A stretch of DNA of 64,000 nt from Geobacter sp. AOG2 (GCF_019972295.1 NZ_BLJA01000001.1:218049-282048); one strand, 5' to 3'. Shown: positions 1-9,757, counted from the first letter of the stretch. The notes: generated from the letters alone by a model not told the origin. Numbers and translations are program-made.

Positions 1-407
1 TCTCGGTGGCAGTATGGGTCGGTTTCATCGCACTGTACGGTATTGCGGTGGAGACTGGCGTGGTCATGGTCATTTATCTGCACGAGGCCCTTGACCGCAA
101 GTTGCAACAGGGGGCGGTAACCGCTCAGGACATCATCGACGCTACCTGTGAGGGGGCGGTCCTGCGGCTGCGACCCAAGCTGATGACCGTGGCGGTGGCG
201 TTGCTCGGCCTGGCTCCGTTGCTGTGGTCCTCCGGCGCCGGCGCCGATGTGATGCGACCCATCGCCGTGCCCATGATCGGCGGGATGGTCACCTCGGCCA
301 TCCACGTCCTGGTCATGACCCCGGTGATCTTTGTTTTGATGAAGCAGCGCGACCTGCGGCGCGGCAGACTCCGGCCGAGCCGGTCCTCTGCAGGCCCCCG
401 GGCCTGA
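1..407 (+). CDS. RND heavy-metal efflux permease, C-terminal fragment (CusA/CzcA type)
   Basis: This is the last ~135 residues of an inner-membrane RND pump; the gene begins before the window. The visible part has the closing membrane helices of the family: a segment around GFIALYGIAVETGVVMVIYL, the cytoplasmic stretch with A..RLRPKLMT typical of CusA/CzcA, and a last helix before a short basic tail. Such pumps expel Cu(I)/Ag(I) or Zn/Co/Cd with a periplasmic adaptor and an outer-membrane channel. The copper-linked multicopper oxidase nearby is compatible with a metal-handling locus, but metal specificity cannot be read from this fragment. Confidence 0.85.
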   Translation, partial: SVAVWVGFIALYGIAVETGVVMVIYLHEALDRKLQQGAVTAQDIIDATCEGAVLRLRPKLMTVAVALLGLAPLLWSSGAGADVMRPIAVPMIGGMVTSAIHVLVMTPVIFVLMKQRDLRRGRLRPSRSSAGPRA

Positions 408-504
408 AAAGACCGGGTGGGAAAGAGTGAGACCACGAAAGCAATGAACGCCGGAAGTTCGTGTCTCCCGTCGCTCATTAGCGATGCTGGCATGGTCTCC
501 AAGA

Positions 505-924
505 CTATTTTTTGGTCATTTCCAGAGTAACGGAGTCCTGTTTGACCGGGACTTTCGGATCGGAATAGGCGAGGATGGCTTTGCCATTGATCCGGGAACC
601 GCTCTTCACTGTTCCGGTAAAACTGACAGAAAGGCCTCGTTTGTGTTCGGTTGTAAACTTCAACTCGTCACCGTTTCGCGTCCCGCTCAGCTTCACCTTT
701 GCGCCGGCCACCTTGGTAAAGTTCATAATCCCGTGAATCTCTCCAGCCTTCTGGGTAAGCTCAAATTCCAAGTCGCTTAGGGATTTGCCGGTTTCCGGCA
801 GCGTCATCCTGCCCCCCCATTTTCCGCTCAAATCGGCCTTGTTTGAACAACCGCAAAGCCCTGCTAGCAAACACCCCACCATGAATAGCCCAGTTTTCCG
901 ATACACGAAACCTTCCTTGATCAT
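505..924 (-). CDS. small putative lipoprotein, function unknown
   Basis: A protein of about 139 residues with a short basic N-terminus, a hydrophobic stretch and a lipobox (LAGLCGC), so it is probably a lipidated envelope protein. The mature part is rich in alternating hydrophobic residues (SGKWGG..., LEFELTQKAGEIHG, VSFTGTVKSG), which suggests a small beta-barrel or beta-sandwich, but I do not recognise the family. The ATG at 924 is preferred because an AGAGGG sits just upstream and the signal peptide then starts correctly; an in-frame start at 984 would add a hydrophilic leader. It lies 73 bases downstream of the multicopper oxidase on the same strand, so co-transcription is likely. Confidence 0.7.
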   Translation of the reverse strand: MIKEGFVYRKTGLFMVGCLLAGLCGCSNKADLSGKWGGRMTLPETGKSLSDLEFELTQKAGEIHGIMNFTKVAGAKVKLSGTRNGDELKFTTEHKRGLSVSFTGTVKSGSRINGKAILAYSDPKVPVKQDSVTLEMTKK

Positions 925-997
925 ATATTCCCTCTTTGCTAACCAGCCGGGCCGAGGTCCACCCGGTCCGGCTGGTGTTGTCATATCAGTACCGCTG

Positions 998-3379
998 CTA
1001 TTTGACCGTGAAGGGACGCATCATCTCCATGTCTTCGTGGGAAATAATATGACAATGGTACATGTAGGTTGCAGGGGCCTGGGCGCCAGCCGGGAGGTCA
1101 AATTTGGCCCGGATGCGGACATAGCCCGGATTTACCACTTCGCCGCCGCCATTCGGGTCGTAGGCGACCATCGCCGGCGGTACCTTAACCATATCCTTGT
1201 AACCGATTTCGTTGCCTGAGCGGGCATAGAGCGAGTTGCCCGGCGTATCTGGCGTCAACGTGCCGGTTGGGGTGCCCGACGGATCTTCGCGCGGATCAGT
1301 ATTCGGCATGTAGGCCGTGTAACTGGAAACCGGCTCCGGCAAGGCCCCCACACCGTCTGCTCGAATGTAGTTTGGAGGGGAAGCTGGTGGGTCAGGAGGA
1401 GCCGGTTGCGGCGGCAGCCCCAGAATCGCAAGCTCTGCGTCCGTGAGCGGTGTACCGCCCGGTCCGGCCTTGATGTGCCCCTTCTCGATAATCTGGAACT
1501 TGACCAGATGGAGATGGATCGGGTGCATGTCGGGGGTGGTGTTTATAATCACCCACTCCTCAACCGAATTTTTCGAGACAACCTCCGTGATCGGGTCTGA
1601 AAACTGAAGGCCGTTGATGAGTAGTTCGGTGCGGTAAACAGTGCTGTTCGCTATCGGATCGAAAAAAGCGTAGGCCTCGTCCTTGCGTTCTTGCAGGTCT
1701 ATGTACCTGACCCTGTCGGGAACCACGCTGTTCAGGTCTCCGCCCTGCTGATTGAAGGGGCGCAACGAAGCATCCCATGATTTTATCTGGGTGTCGTAGG
1801 ATGCCGAGGCGGTTCCGGCATCGACCGCGAACATCATGACCTTGCCGGTGGTGTTCGGATCCAGGGTAGACATGTCTTCGTTGGCGGGGCCAAACAGGCC
1901 GCCAAAGGGGGCGGGGGCGTCATTGCGAAGTATAAGTCGGCGCCCGACGCCATTGTTTTTGAATACAGGGTGGGAAAAGTCAATCACAATGTCAGCCCGC
2001 TCGGCATTGGCAAGGGTCAGCCCCAGGCTGCGGCTACCGGTCATGACCGGTACGGCCTTGGGGAAAAGTCCCTGTTCCGCGCCGATCTGGATGATCGGCC
2101 ATGCGAGTCCCGGCTGGCCGGCCGCCTGCGCCGCCGTGTCGGCCATCTCCTGATCAATGACCTCTCCGGTATCGGCATCCTGGAGCCAAAGATTATAGAC
2201 CCGGGAATCGGCAGCGTTCAGGAAGCGGAATCGGTAGGCTGTCTGTTCCACCGTCTTGACCGGCCAGGCAGACCCGTTGACGACATTGACGGTGCCGAAC
2301 ATCTCGGGCCGTATGGTGTCCGTTGTATTGCCGTTTTTGTCTCGCAGAGCGCTAAAGGTATATAACCCCAGGTTGGTAAAGGTCGGGAAGATCAGATGCC
2401 CATCGGCGGTAAATGCCTTGTCCTGGATGACGACGGGAAGGTCATATTTGTAGGACTTGAGCGTTGGGACCACCGGATTAGGGCCGAGTGGCCCTTTGGG
2501 AAGAGCGGGGGTAAGGGTGTTCTCAAAGTCATCCCGGATGATGTAGAAGGCAGCCAAGTCTGCATAGGCCTGGAGCCTGGTGATGCCGTAGGAATGGTCG
2601 TGGAACCAGAGGGTAGTGGCATCCTGGTCATTGGCATAGGTGTAGACGACCCGATTGTCGGACGGTCGCCCGGGAAACCCCCGGGAAGGATCGGCGGCCA
2701 GCCCGTACTTGACGGTGGTCTGCTGGCTGGCCGGAATGTTGGTGAACCATGCCTCGGGATGGCCGTCATAGCGCCAATCAACATGCGCGCCGTGGAGGTG
2801 GGGTACGGTTCGTACCTCAGGTTCTCCCTGATTCATACCGTCTACTGTTGCATCCACTGTCAGGAGGTGTTTAGTGAGCAGCGGGCCGGTGCCCTTGATT
2901 CCTTTGACCAGTCCAGTCGCGTTGGGGTTGATCTGTTCGTCCCGCAGGTCATTCACGTAGGTGACAGTCACCGGATTGTTACTCGTCGACTCGATGGTGG
3001 CACCATAAATTCCGAGAGGGGCATCGTTGACATCATAATACCACGTCGGTGTTGTTATTGTCTGGCCGGTGACTGGGTCTTTGGGCCGTATGGTCTGGCC
3101 GGTCACGCCGTCCACGACCCGCAGGCCGAAGTCCCAATCGGCATTCTGGCGTGCCGTTACCGTGTAGGTGTCGGCAGTCGTGACCGGAGCTATGGGGATT
3201 TCGATGAGCGGAGTCTTGAATTTTACCAGGGTTTTGGCGTTGAGCGGATTCTGTGAGGCACTGGTTGTGGAACCCCCTGAACTGTAATTGTTGGTTGTAT
3301 CGCCGCCGCATCCTCCAAATATGAGTGTCGCGCAGGCAAGCGACATTATCACCAAAGGTGCAAATCTTTCCCTTGTCAT
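998..3379 (-). CDS. multicopper oxidase, putative lipoprotein
   Basis: A 793-residue multicopper oxidase. A signal peptide with lipobox (IFGGC, Cys24) is followed by a Ser/Thr/Asn linker. The copper-binding motifs appear in order: HLHGAH, WFHDHSYG, HPIHLHLV and, near the C-terminus, YHCHIISHEDMEM, which supplies the Cys, His and axial Met of the type-1 site and His ligands of the trinuclear cluster. The family oxidises metal ions or organics with reduction of O2. Large secreted multicopper oxidases (OmpB/OmpC) are known from Geobacter, where they have been linked to metal oxide reduction; assignment to either is not made here. A GGAGG precedes the ATG. Confidence 0.9.
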   Translation of the reverse strand: MTRERFAPLVIMSLACATLIFGGCGGDTTNNYSSGGSTTSASQNPLNAKTLVKFKTPLIEIPIAPVTTADTYTVTARQNADWDFGLRVVDGVTGQTIRPKDPVTGQTITTPTWYYDVNDAPLGIYGATIESTSNNPVTVTYVNDLRDEQINPNATGLVKGIKGTGPLLTKHLLTVDATVDGMNQGEPEVRTVPHLHGAHVDWRYDGHPEAWFTNIPASQQTTVKYGLAADPSRGFPGRPSDNRVVYTYANDQDATTLWFHDHSYGITRLQAYADLAAFYIIRDDFENTLTPALPKGPLGPNPVVPTLKSYKYDLPVVIQDKAFTADGHLIFPTFTNLGLYTFSALRDKNGNTTDTIRPEMFGTVNVVNGSAWPVKTVEQTAYRFRFLNAADSRVYNLWLQDADTGEVIDQEMADTAAQAAGQPGLAWPIIQIGAEQGLFPKAVPVMTGSRSLGLTLANAERADIVIDFSHPVFKNNGVGRRLILRNDAPAPFGGLFGPANEDMSTLDPNTTGKVMMFAVDAGTASASYDTQIKSWDASLRPFNQQGGDLNSVVPDRVRYIDLQERKDEAYAFFDPIANSTVYRTELLINGLQFSDPITEVVSKNSVEEWVIINTTPDMHPIHLHLVKFQIIEKGHIKAGPGGTPLTDAELAILGLPPQPAPPDPPASPPNYIRADGVGALPEPVSSYTAYMPNTDPREDPSGTPTGTLTPDTPGNSLYARSGNEIGYKDMVKVPPAMVAYDPNGGGEVVNPGYVRIRAKFDLPAGAQAPATYMYHCHIISHEDMEMMRPFTVK

Positions 3380-3549
3380 ATGCTAGTACCTCCCCACTGT
3401 TTTTGTTGGATCGTAGAGGTTGGCTGGAGGACAACAGCCCCAGCCTTTTTTTGATTTTTGCGAATAAAATTGCAGTTATCAGGCCAAAATAATTAAAGCA
3501 ATGATATAAGGCTGTTATCGAAGGGAGTGGGTGGCGGCCGAGATGGGGC

Positions 3550-3565
3550 TGCAATAAATATTGCA
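3550..3565. promoter_or_regulatory. palindrome upstream of the multicopper oxidase
   Basis: TGCAATAAATATTGCA has 6-bp arms (TGCAAT/ATTGCA) around an AAAT centre, about 170 bases before the oxidase start. It could be a regulator binding site. The rest of the 435-base gap (3380-3814) holds a second inverted repeat (ATATTTGT/ACAAATAT near 3635-3660) and no gene that I can support. Confidence 0.3.
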
Positions 3566-3814
3566 ATTATGCGGGACGTAAGGTTTTAACGGTGCCTGTG
3601 GGATAGGTGCAAAAAGAGATTTGTCAATATTTGTGGATTGTGCAACAAATATGGATAGATAAATCGGTGCGGTCCAGCTAAATCACGTGTAGGGTAACGA
3701 TTGCTGAGAGGGAAGCCTTCCATAACTGTTCAATAACACAAAAGTGTGCAATCTTTTACCGTTTCGCCGGACGGTACGGCTACGGGATAAAGCGAGTCAA
3801 TAATCGTTGCGTTC

Positions 3815-4615
3815 TCAAACGAGGCCCAGTACCCTGACGCTATTTTCGTGCGTGGCAGTCGCAACAGTATCCGGTGTGATGTTTTTGGCCGCGGCAAGGG
3901 CGGACAGCGTCTCGACCAGCCAGGCAGGCTGGTTGGCCTCCCCCCGGTGCCCTTGGGGGGGCATGTCGGGAGCGTCTGTTTCCAAGACGAGATGTTCCAA
4001 GGGGATTTCACGGGCAAGGCGCGGGGGACGTACTGCACCCCGCCAGGTCAGGGTACCGGACAATGCGATGGCGAACCCGAGGCGTATAAACTCACGCGCC
4101 ATCTCTGGCGATCCTGAAAAGGCATGCATGATGCCCCCCACATTATCGGCCTTTTCCTCCCGCAAAATCTGCAATGTCCGTTGAAAAGCCCGACGGCAGT
4201 GCACCAGCACCGGAAGGCTCTGGGAAACAGCCAGCCTGAGCTGCTGGCGGAATGCCATCTCCTGAATTTCGAGGGGGACGGGGTATGCCGGGTCCAGGCC
4301 AATCTCGCCGATGGCGGCGCTGCCGGTGGCCGCCCCTGCCAGGGTGGTGAGCACGCCATCGTCAGCTAGAGCAGCATACATGGGATGGACGCCGACGGCA
4401 GGCACGATTTCGTGATGCACTGCGGCCAGTGTCATGATCCGGCTCCAGCCGTCAGGGTGTACACCCGGCACCACGAAGCGCTGCACGCCGGCTTTGTGAG
4501 CCCTTGCAAGCACCTGCGGCAGGTGCGTGATAAGGGGTGCCAAATCCAGGTGGCAGTGGGTATCGATCAATCCCGTACCGATTTCGGATTGTGCATGTAA
4601 CTGATTCGGATACAC
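3815..4615 (-). CDS. TatD-family metal-dependent hydrolase (DNase)
   Basis: A TIM-barrel amidohydrolase-fold nuclease of the TatD family. Metal ligands are visible: LIDTHCHLD at the start (HxH), the IGEIGLD glutamate motif, PVLVHCRRA, a GIMHAFSG histidine and VLETDAPDMPP for the final Asp. TatD enzymes are cytoplasmic metal-dependent DNases/3'-5' exonucleases linked to DNA repair and turnover. The GTG at 4615 is favoured, with a GGGAG upstream, giving 266 residues. A GTG at 4660 and a TTG at 4570 are alternatives; the longest form would overlap the divergent glycosyltransferase gene. Confidence 0.85.
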   Translation of the reverse strand: MYPNQLHAQSEIGTGLIDTHCHLDLAPLITHLPQVLARAHKAGVQRFVVPGVHPDGWSRIMTLAAVHHEIVPAVGVHPMYAALADDGVLTTLAGAATGSAAIGEIGLDPAYPVPLEIQEMAFRQQLRLAVSQSLPVLVHCRRAFQRTLQILREEKADNVGGIMHAFSGSPEMAREFIRLGFAIALSGTLTWRGAVRPPRLAREIPLEHLVLETDAPDMPPQGHRGEANQPAWLVETLSALAAAKNITPDTVATATHENSVRVLGLV

Positions 4616-4641
4616 TGATATTCTTTCTCCCGGAGTCGCCC

Positions 4642-5742
4642 ATGACGCACGGTCACACACCTGAACTTTCCATTATTGTGCCGGTCCTCAATGAGGTCGC
4701 CCAACTGCCATTGTTGTTTGCAATACTGTCCACTCAGCAGGGGCTCTGCTTTGAACTGATCCTCTGCGATGGCGGTTCGGACGACGGCACCCTGCAATTG
4801 GCGACTCAACTGGCCCTACAGGCCCTGTTCACCACAGAGGTCATCCGGGCGCCCCGCGGTCGCGGCCGCCAGATGAATGCCGGCGCTGGCACTGCCCACG
4901 CCGATACGCTACTGTTTCTGCACGCCGACTCGACGTTTGCTACGAACGATACCTTGGTCCGCGGGCTTTCAGCGCTTCAGGCCAAACAGGCCGTTGTTGG
5001 GTCCCATAGGGTCGCCGGGCGTTTTGCGCTACGCTTCCGCCGGAGTAACGACGATCCGTCCTTGGCCTATTTCTTCTACGAGGCAAAGACTCGGCTTCCC
5101 CGAAAGGAGTGTATCCGTGGCGATCAGGCTTTCATGCTTTCCCGCTCCTTTTTCCGGTCCCTCAACGGTTTTGACGAGCAGATGCCCTTCCTGGAAGACG
5201 TCCGCTTCGTGGAGGCGGTGGCGGCACGGGGAGATTGGCTGCTGCTCCCTGCTGAGATCGGCACCTCTGCCCGTCGTTTTGAAACGGAAGGGCTCTGGGA
5301 GCGGCAGGTGCTCAACGCCATTATCGTCAACTGCCTTGTGGCGGAGTGGACGGAGTTTTTCACCGCCCTTTCCGGGTTGTATCGCTTTGATGCCAATACC
5401 GGCCGCCTCTCACTCTACCCGATCCTTGACGGCATTCGCGTGTTGTTGTCGCGCCGCTCAAGGGGCTGGCGCCGCGCCTTTTGGCGCACCACGGGCCATC
5501 ATGTGGCGGCCAACGCCTGGCAGCTATTCTTTTGGCAGGATGCCCGCCGTGCCTTTGCTGGAGGGAAGGGGGTGGGGGAGGTGGAATCCCATTGGCTTCG
5601 GCTGTATGAAGGCCGCCTGAAGCGGTTTTTCAGCACCTTTCCCGCAGCAGTGACGGCAGCGGCAGTGGTCCGGATCTGGTTCCGTTACATGCTTCTCCGA
5701 AGTTCCCGGAGGCCGGCTACAGAAACCAGGCAAACAGGTTAA
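4642..5742 (+). CDS. glycosyltransferase family 2, rSAM/selenodomain-associated type
   Basis: A 366-residue GT-A glycosyltransferase. Early motifs are SIIVPVLNE, LCDGGSDDGT, RGRGRQMNAGA and LFLHADS; the last two are characteristic of the small glycosyltransferases found next to radical-SAM/selenodomain genes (TIGR04283-like). An F.EDVRFVEAVAARG motif follows. The protein is longer than the usual ~220 residues, with an extra C-terminal region of over 100 residues ending in a hydrophobic, Arg-rich segment. The ATG at 4642 is chosen because an earlier in-frame start lacks a ribosome site and would overlap the divergent tatD gene. Substrates are unknown. Its 3' end overlaps the convergent phospholipase-D gene by 26 bases. 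Confidence 0.8.
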   Translation: MTHGHTPELSIIVPVLNEVAQLPLLFAILSTQQGLCFELILCDGGSDDGTLQLATQLALQALFTTEVIRAPRGRGRQMNAGAGTAHADTLLFLHADSTFATNDTLVRGLSALQAKQAVVGSHRVAGRFALRFRRSNDDPSLAYFFYEAKTRLPRKECIRGDQAFMLSRSFFRSLNGFDEQMPFLEDVRFVEAVAARGDWLLLPAEIGTSARRFETEGLWERQVLNAIIVNCLVAEWTEFFTALSGLYRFDANTGRLSLYPILDGIRVLLSRRSRGWRRAFWRTTGHHVAANAWQLFFWQDARRAFAGGKGVGEVESHWLRLYEGRLKRFFSTFPAAVTAAAVVRIWFRYMLLRSSRRPATETRQTG

Positions 5743-6925
5743 CCATTTTCTCCAGCAGTCGCGAAAGCTTGCCTCGGCGTTCGTGATCTTCCAGGATGAC
5801 AGCCCTCGAATCCCGGAAGTCTTGCTCCAACATCCGGCCAATCTGCCTGCCGAAGGAGTTGTTGTCAATAATTCCGTTAATCTCGAAATTGCGGTGGAAA
5901 CTACGCTGGTCCATATTGGCCGAACCAATCACCGTCCGCTCGCCGTCGATCAGCATGACCTTGGCGTGCAGTATCTGCCGTTCCAACTCGTAGATCTGAA
6001 TCCCTTCCTTGAGCAAGGCAGAATAGTAGCTGCGTCCCACCAGCCGCATCAGCGGCACGTCGCTTCTGGCCGAGAGGAGTATGCGCACCAGCACGCCGCG
6101 CCGGACCGCCCGCAACAGGGAGCGGATGATGCGTGGGCCGGGGACAAAATAGGGTGTGACGATGAGGACACTCTCCGAGGCGGACGTGATAGCGGCCAGA
6201 AAGGCACTACGGATGTAGGAGCTGCGGTGGTGCGGCCCCCCGCTGACGATAATGACGTTGGCCTGTCCTGGGTGGAGCGCGCCAGGTTCCTCACCGCCGA
6301 CGGGTATCCGGGGCGGTTCGTTCCGCTCCATCTGCCACGTTTCGGAAAAGATGCGTTCCAGCTCGCGCACAGCGCTGCCGGTGATGCTGAAACCAACATC
6401 ACGGAACGTGAAAGGGCTTGAAATAAGGCCGGCGTATTCGTCACCGATATTGAAGCCCCCCAGGAATGCCTCACGGCCGTCGATGAGAGCCATTTTCCGG
6501 TGGTCGCGTTTATCAAACCAGTGGATACCCCGCTTGAACGAAGGTTTGTTGAAGGGCACGAGGCTGATGCCGTACTGGGCCAGGCTTCTGAAGTAGGCGG
6601 AGGGGGTTTCGACACAGCCGATGTAATCGTAGATCAGGAATACCTGTACGCCGCGCCGGTGCGCATCGGCAAGTTCGGCAGCGAAGGCGGAGCCGGTGGC
6701 GTCGTTGCGGATCAAGTAATATTCCAGGAGGATGTAGCGCTCGGCCAAACGGATTGCGCTGAAGAGGGCCTGAAAGAAATGAGGGCCGTCCGGTTGGAGC
6801 ACCACCCGGTTGCGCCGGTAGGTGGCCGGCCGACCCACGAAGCGGATGTGTTTGAACAGGCGCAACATCCGCACCAAGCGCTTGTTATGCCGGATTGGAG
6901 TACCCTTTGCCATGGTGCCCCGCAT
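5717..6925 (-). CDS. phospholipase D superfamily protein, cardiolipin-synthase-like
   Basis: A 402-residue protein with two HKD motifs, HRKMALID and, in the second half, HAKVMLID followed by GSANMDQRS; both end with the family's conserved Asp. This two-HKD architecture without N-terminal membrane helices resembles ClsB-type cardiolipin synthases, which join phosphatidyl groups to make cardiolipin. The N-terminus is basic, consistent with peripheral membrane binding. The start is uncertain by four codons (ATG at 6925 or 6913). It lies 15 bases downstream of the FAH hydrolase on the same strand and may share its transcript. Confidence 0.85.
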   Translation of the reverse strand: MRGTMAKGTPIRHNKRLVRMLRLFKHIRFVGRPATYRRNRVVLQPDGPHFFQALFSAIRLAERYILLEYYLIRNDATGSAFAAELADAHRRGVQVFLIYDYIGCVETPSAYFRSLAQYGISLVPFNKPSFKRGIHWFDKRDHRKMALIDGREAFLGGFNIGDEYAGLISSPFTFRDVGFSITGSAVRELERIFSETWQMERNEPPRIPVGGEEPGALHPGQANVIIVSGGPHHRSSYIRSAFLAAITSASESVLIVTPYFVPGPRIIRSLLRAVRRGVLVRILLSARSDVPLMRLVGRSYYSALLKEGIQIYELERQILHAKVMLIDGERTVIGSANMDQRSFHRNFEINGIIDNNSFGRQIGRMLEQDFRDSRAVILEDHERRGKLSRLLEKMVNLFAWFL

Positions 6926-6940
6926 GCCCGTAAGAGGAGA

Positions 6941-7597
6941 TCATTTGACGGTAACGCTAAGTCGCCCTACTCCCGCAATTTCAGCAACCATGTGATCTCC
7001 CGTCTGGACCTTGCCGACGCCGGAAGGGGTGCCGGTGAGGATCACGTCTCCCTCTTCAAGCGTAAAGATGGTGGACAGATAGCTGATAATCCTGGCCACC
7101 GGATTTATCATCAGGCCGGTGGAGCCGTTCTGACGTTCTTTTTCGTTGAGCAACAGCCTGATGGTCAGGTCTTGCGGACTTGGAATCTGTGCCGCCGGGG
7201 TAAACTCCGATAAGGGGCAGGAGGTGTCAAACCCCTTGGCGATTTCCCAGGGCAGCCCCTTCTTCTTGAGGGCGTCCTGCACATCCCGCAGGGTCATGTC
7301 GATGGCAACGCCATAACCGGCCACATGGGACAGTGCCTCGACCTCAGGGATGTCCTTGCCGTCCGTACCGATCAGTACCGCCAGTTCCGCCTCATAGTGG
7401 CATTCCGTGCTGTACGGGGGAATGACCACGGTGCCGCCGTCATCCACAACGGCGGTGGCAGGTTTCATGAAGACCACCGGCGCAGTTGGGGTCTCGTTAC
7501 CCAATTCTTTGATGTGATCCACATAGTTGCGGCCGATGCAGAGGATCTTGCCGATCAGATATTCGTTGTCCGTGGCGGGTATCTTTGCGGTTTTCAT
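6941..7597 (-). CDS. fumarylacetoacetate hydrolase (FAH) family protein
   Basis: A 218-residue single-domain FAH-family enzyme. [16 protein letters not shown], the metal-binding E.ELAVLIG region (CHYEAELAV), [18 protein letters not shown] and [13 protein letters not shown] are all present in family order. Members cleave C-C bonds or decarboxylate beta-diketo acids, for example acylpyruvates or oxaloacetate, using Mg or Mn. The exact substrate cannot be told from sequence. Its ATG overlaps the stop codon of gpmI (ATGA), so the two genes are translationally coupled. Confidence 0.88.
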   Translation of the reverse strand: MKTAKIPATDNEYLIGKILCIGRNYVDHIKELGNETPTAPVVFMKPATAVVDDGGTVVIPPYSTECHYEAELAVLIGTDGKDIPEVEALSHVAGYGVAIDMTLRDVQDALKKKGLPWEIAKGFDTSCPLSEFTPAAQIPSPQDLTIRLLLNEKERQNGSTGLMINPVARIISYLSTIFTLEEGDVILTGTPSGVGKVQTGDHMVAEIAGVGRLSVTVK

Positions 7598-9126
7598 AGC
7601 AGGCTTACTCCTGTCATCTCCGTGGGTTGGGCCAGACCCAGCATCTTCAGCATGGTCGGTGCAATGTCGGCCAGTCGGCCTCCTTCACGCAACGTAGTCC
7701 CCTTGCGGCTTTCGTCCACCAGCAGCAGCCACACCGGATTGGTGGTGTGGGCTGTGAAGGGTTCGCCGTTGTCGTCCGCCATCTGTTCGGCATTGCCGTG
7801 GTCGGCCGTGATCAGCACTGCGCCTTCCTTTTCCCGCACTTTGGCCACGATCCTCCCCACGCAGTCGTCCACCACCGTGACCGCTTTGACAGCCGCGTCC
7901 AGAATACCGGTGTGTCCGACCATGTCACAATTGGCGAAGTTGAGGATGATCACATCGTAGAGATCCTGGTCAATACGTTTCAGCAACTCCTCAGTCACCG
8001 GGTAGGCGCTCATCTCCGGTTTTTGGTCGTAGGTGGCCACCTCCTTTGGGGAGGGTATCAGGCAGCGCTCCTCGCCGGGGAACGGTGTTTCCACGCCTCC
8101 GTTGAAGAAAAAGGTTACATGGGCGTATTTTTCGGTTTCCGCGATGCGCAGTTGCTTCAATCCGGTTCGGGCCAGCACATCACCCAGGATATTGGTCAAT
8201 TGCTCGGGTCCGTAAGCTATGGGCAGGTCGAAGGTGGCGTCGTATTCCGTCATGCAGACATAACCGGCCAGCTTCGGGCGGGAACGGCGTTGAAAACCGT
8301 CAAACTCGTCGAGGGCCAAAGCGCGGGTGATCTCCCGGGCTCGGTCGGAGCGGAAGTTGAAGAATATAAAGCCGTCGCCGTCCTTGATTGTGCCTACCGG
8401 CGCATCGTTTTTGGTGATCACTGCCGGGACGACGAATTCGTCGTGTACCCCGGCGGCATAGCTGGCCTCGATGCCTTCCCGGGGGGAGGCACATCGTTCT
8501 CCCTCGCCGTACACCATGGCGTTGTAAGCCTTTTCGACTCGCTCCCAGCGATTATCCCGGTCCATGGCATAGTAGCGCCCCATAATCGTGGCGATCTGTC
8601 CGGTGCCGATCCGTCCTATCTCCGCCTCCAACCGGGCCAGATAATCGATACCGCTCTGGGGTGGGGTGTCGCGGCCGTCCAGCAGGCAATGCACGAAGAC
8701 CTCTTTCACCCCTTCCCGTTTGGCCAACTCCAGAAGGGCATACAGGTGGCTGTTGTGGGAATGTACCCCGCCGTCGGAAAGCAGACCTGCCAAGTGGAGC
8801 CTGCCGCCGTTGGCCTTGGTCTTGGCAAGGCACTCCAGCAGGATCGGGTTGGCGAAGAAGTCGCTGTCCCGGATCGATTTGGTGATACGGGTCAGATCTT
8901 GATACACGACTCGCCCGGCGCCGATATTGAGGTGACCGACCTCCGAGTTGCCCATCTGACCGTCGGGCAGTCCAACCGCCATACCGGAGGTATGAATCTG
9001 GACATGGGGATATTCCGCCAGCAATCTGGTCAGGTTGGGGGGATGGGCCAGGGCCACAGCGTTATTCGCGGGATTGGCGTTAATCCCCCAGCCGTCGAGG
9101 ATCATCAGGAGAAGCGGTTTTTTCAT
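7594..9126 (-). CDS. gpmI: 2,3-bisphosphoglycerate-independent phosphoglycerate mutase
   Basis: A 510-residue cofactor-independent phosphoglycerate mutase, the usual length for the family. It interconverts 3- and 2-phosphoglycerate in glycolysis/gluconeogenesis with two Mn ions. The N-terminus LLMILDGWG gives the first metal Asp, [15 protein letters not shown] carries the phosphorylated Ser, [11 protein letters not shown] and the late [11 protein letters not shown] complete the alkaline-phosphatase-like site. The ATG at 9126 is the first in-frame start. This is a housekeeping gene, and its upstream region marks the left flank of the transposon insertion. Confidence 0.95.
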   Translation of the reverse strand: MKKPLLLMILDGWGINANPANNAVALAHPPNLTRLLAEYPHVQIHTSGMAVGLPDGQMGNSEVGHLNIGAGRVVYQDLTRITKSIRDSDFFANPILLECLAKTKANGGRLHLAGLLSDGGVHSHNSHLYALLELAKREGVKEVFVHCLLDGRDTPPQSGIDYLARLEAEIGRIGTGQIATIMGRYYAMDRDNRWERVEKAYNAMVYGEGERCASPREGIEASYAAGVHDEFVVPAVITKNDAPVGTIKDGDGFIFFNFRSDRAREITRALALDEFDGFQRRSRPKLAGYVCMTEYDATFDLPIAYGPEQLTNILGDVLARTGLKQLRIAETEKYAHVTFFFNGGVETPFPGEERCLIPSPKEVATYDQKPEMSAYPVTEELLKRIDQDLYDVIILNFANCDMVGHTGILDAAVKAVTVVDDCVGRIVAKVREKEGAVLITADHGNAEQMADDNGEPFTAHTTNPVWLLLVDESRKGTTLREGGRLADIAPTMLKMLGLAQPTEMTGVSLL

Positions 9127-9421
9127 GGGCAGACCCCGTATTTATGGAATTATGGATACTGTAAACACGTGACACAACTGTAAGTCAAAACTGCCGTGGC
9201 TTCAAGGGCTATATCGACTTGCATATCGTGTACGCACTGTTTTTTCTATTTTTGAACCGCCCTCAAAATGCTGGGCGGTTTTTGGGACATGAAATTGGGT
9301 GAGACCAGCCTCGGATACGAATCCTTGCCCTGGCGGCTGAGATGATGTATTCTTCATCCGCTTGACAGGAATACGTTGGGTATTCGAATTGCCTACCCTG
9401 CGACAGTCACATTTCACCAAA
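9127..9421. other. gpmI upstream region = left flank of the transposon
   Basis: No convincing gene. Before the transposon arrived this was probably the intergenic region between gpmI (leftward) and ssb (rightward), since ssb now starts just beyond the other end of the element. A rightward TTGACA at 9362-9367 may be the -35 box of the displaced native ssb promoter, but I see no strong -10. An 81-residue reading frame on the minus strand here has no family features and runs into the transposon end. Confidence 0.5.
9255..9283 (+). terminator. terminator-like hairpin
   Basis: Eight-bp perfect arms AACCGCCC / GGGCGGTT with a 10-base loop are followed by a T run on the plus strand. No plus-strand gene lies directly upstream in the present arrangement, so it may be part of an old ssb leader or block antisense reading towards the insertion. 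Confidence 0.45.
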
Positions 9422-9430
9422 TGACGATTA

Positions 9431-9655
9431 GTAAAAGTTAGTGTCAAATTTGGGTAGTAAAAGTTATTGTCATGCTATAACTATTTAATATATATAGTTT
9501 TTATTCCCCTGCCAGCCTGCCAACGCCTCTAAATCAATTCCTATCTTGATCTTAATTTCCGACGATTCCAAAATCGATAACGCCATCTTAATGGATTAAA
9601 TTTTATTAATGGTAAAAGTTATTGTCAAAAATTGGTAGTAAAAGTTATTGTCAAG
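9431..9655. repeat. left-end array of four presumed TnsB-binding repeats
   Basis: Four copies of GTAAAAGTTATTGTCAAA or close variants begin at 9431, 9457, 9612 and 9638. They form two pairs, each with 26-bp spacing, and the pairs are 155 bp apart. All point inward in the same orientation, inverted relative to the right-end copies. Widely spaced left-end sites are the Tn7 pattern. The outermost copy has GTTAGTGTC instead of GTTATTGTC, exactly as the outermost right-end copy does. Confidence 0.88.
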
Positions 9656-9757
9656 GCATAACCTATTGATATTAAAGTATTATACTGTAAGAAGTCCTTG
9701 GGTTATGCGTTTTGAATACCCCTTTCACTTCATGACCATCGACCGAGCTAGAATAAA

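Noticed and set aside
7627-9183. 518-codon frame on the plus strand opposite gpmI
   Set aside because: It is an antisense shadow of a clearly identified gene in GC-rich DNA; similar long shadows lie opposite the multicopper oxidase (2396-3256) and moaA (34383-35285).
9202-9447. 81-codon minus-strand frame between gpmI and the left end
   Set aside because: It starts inside the transposon repeat, crosses the insertion boundary and has no family features.
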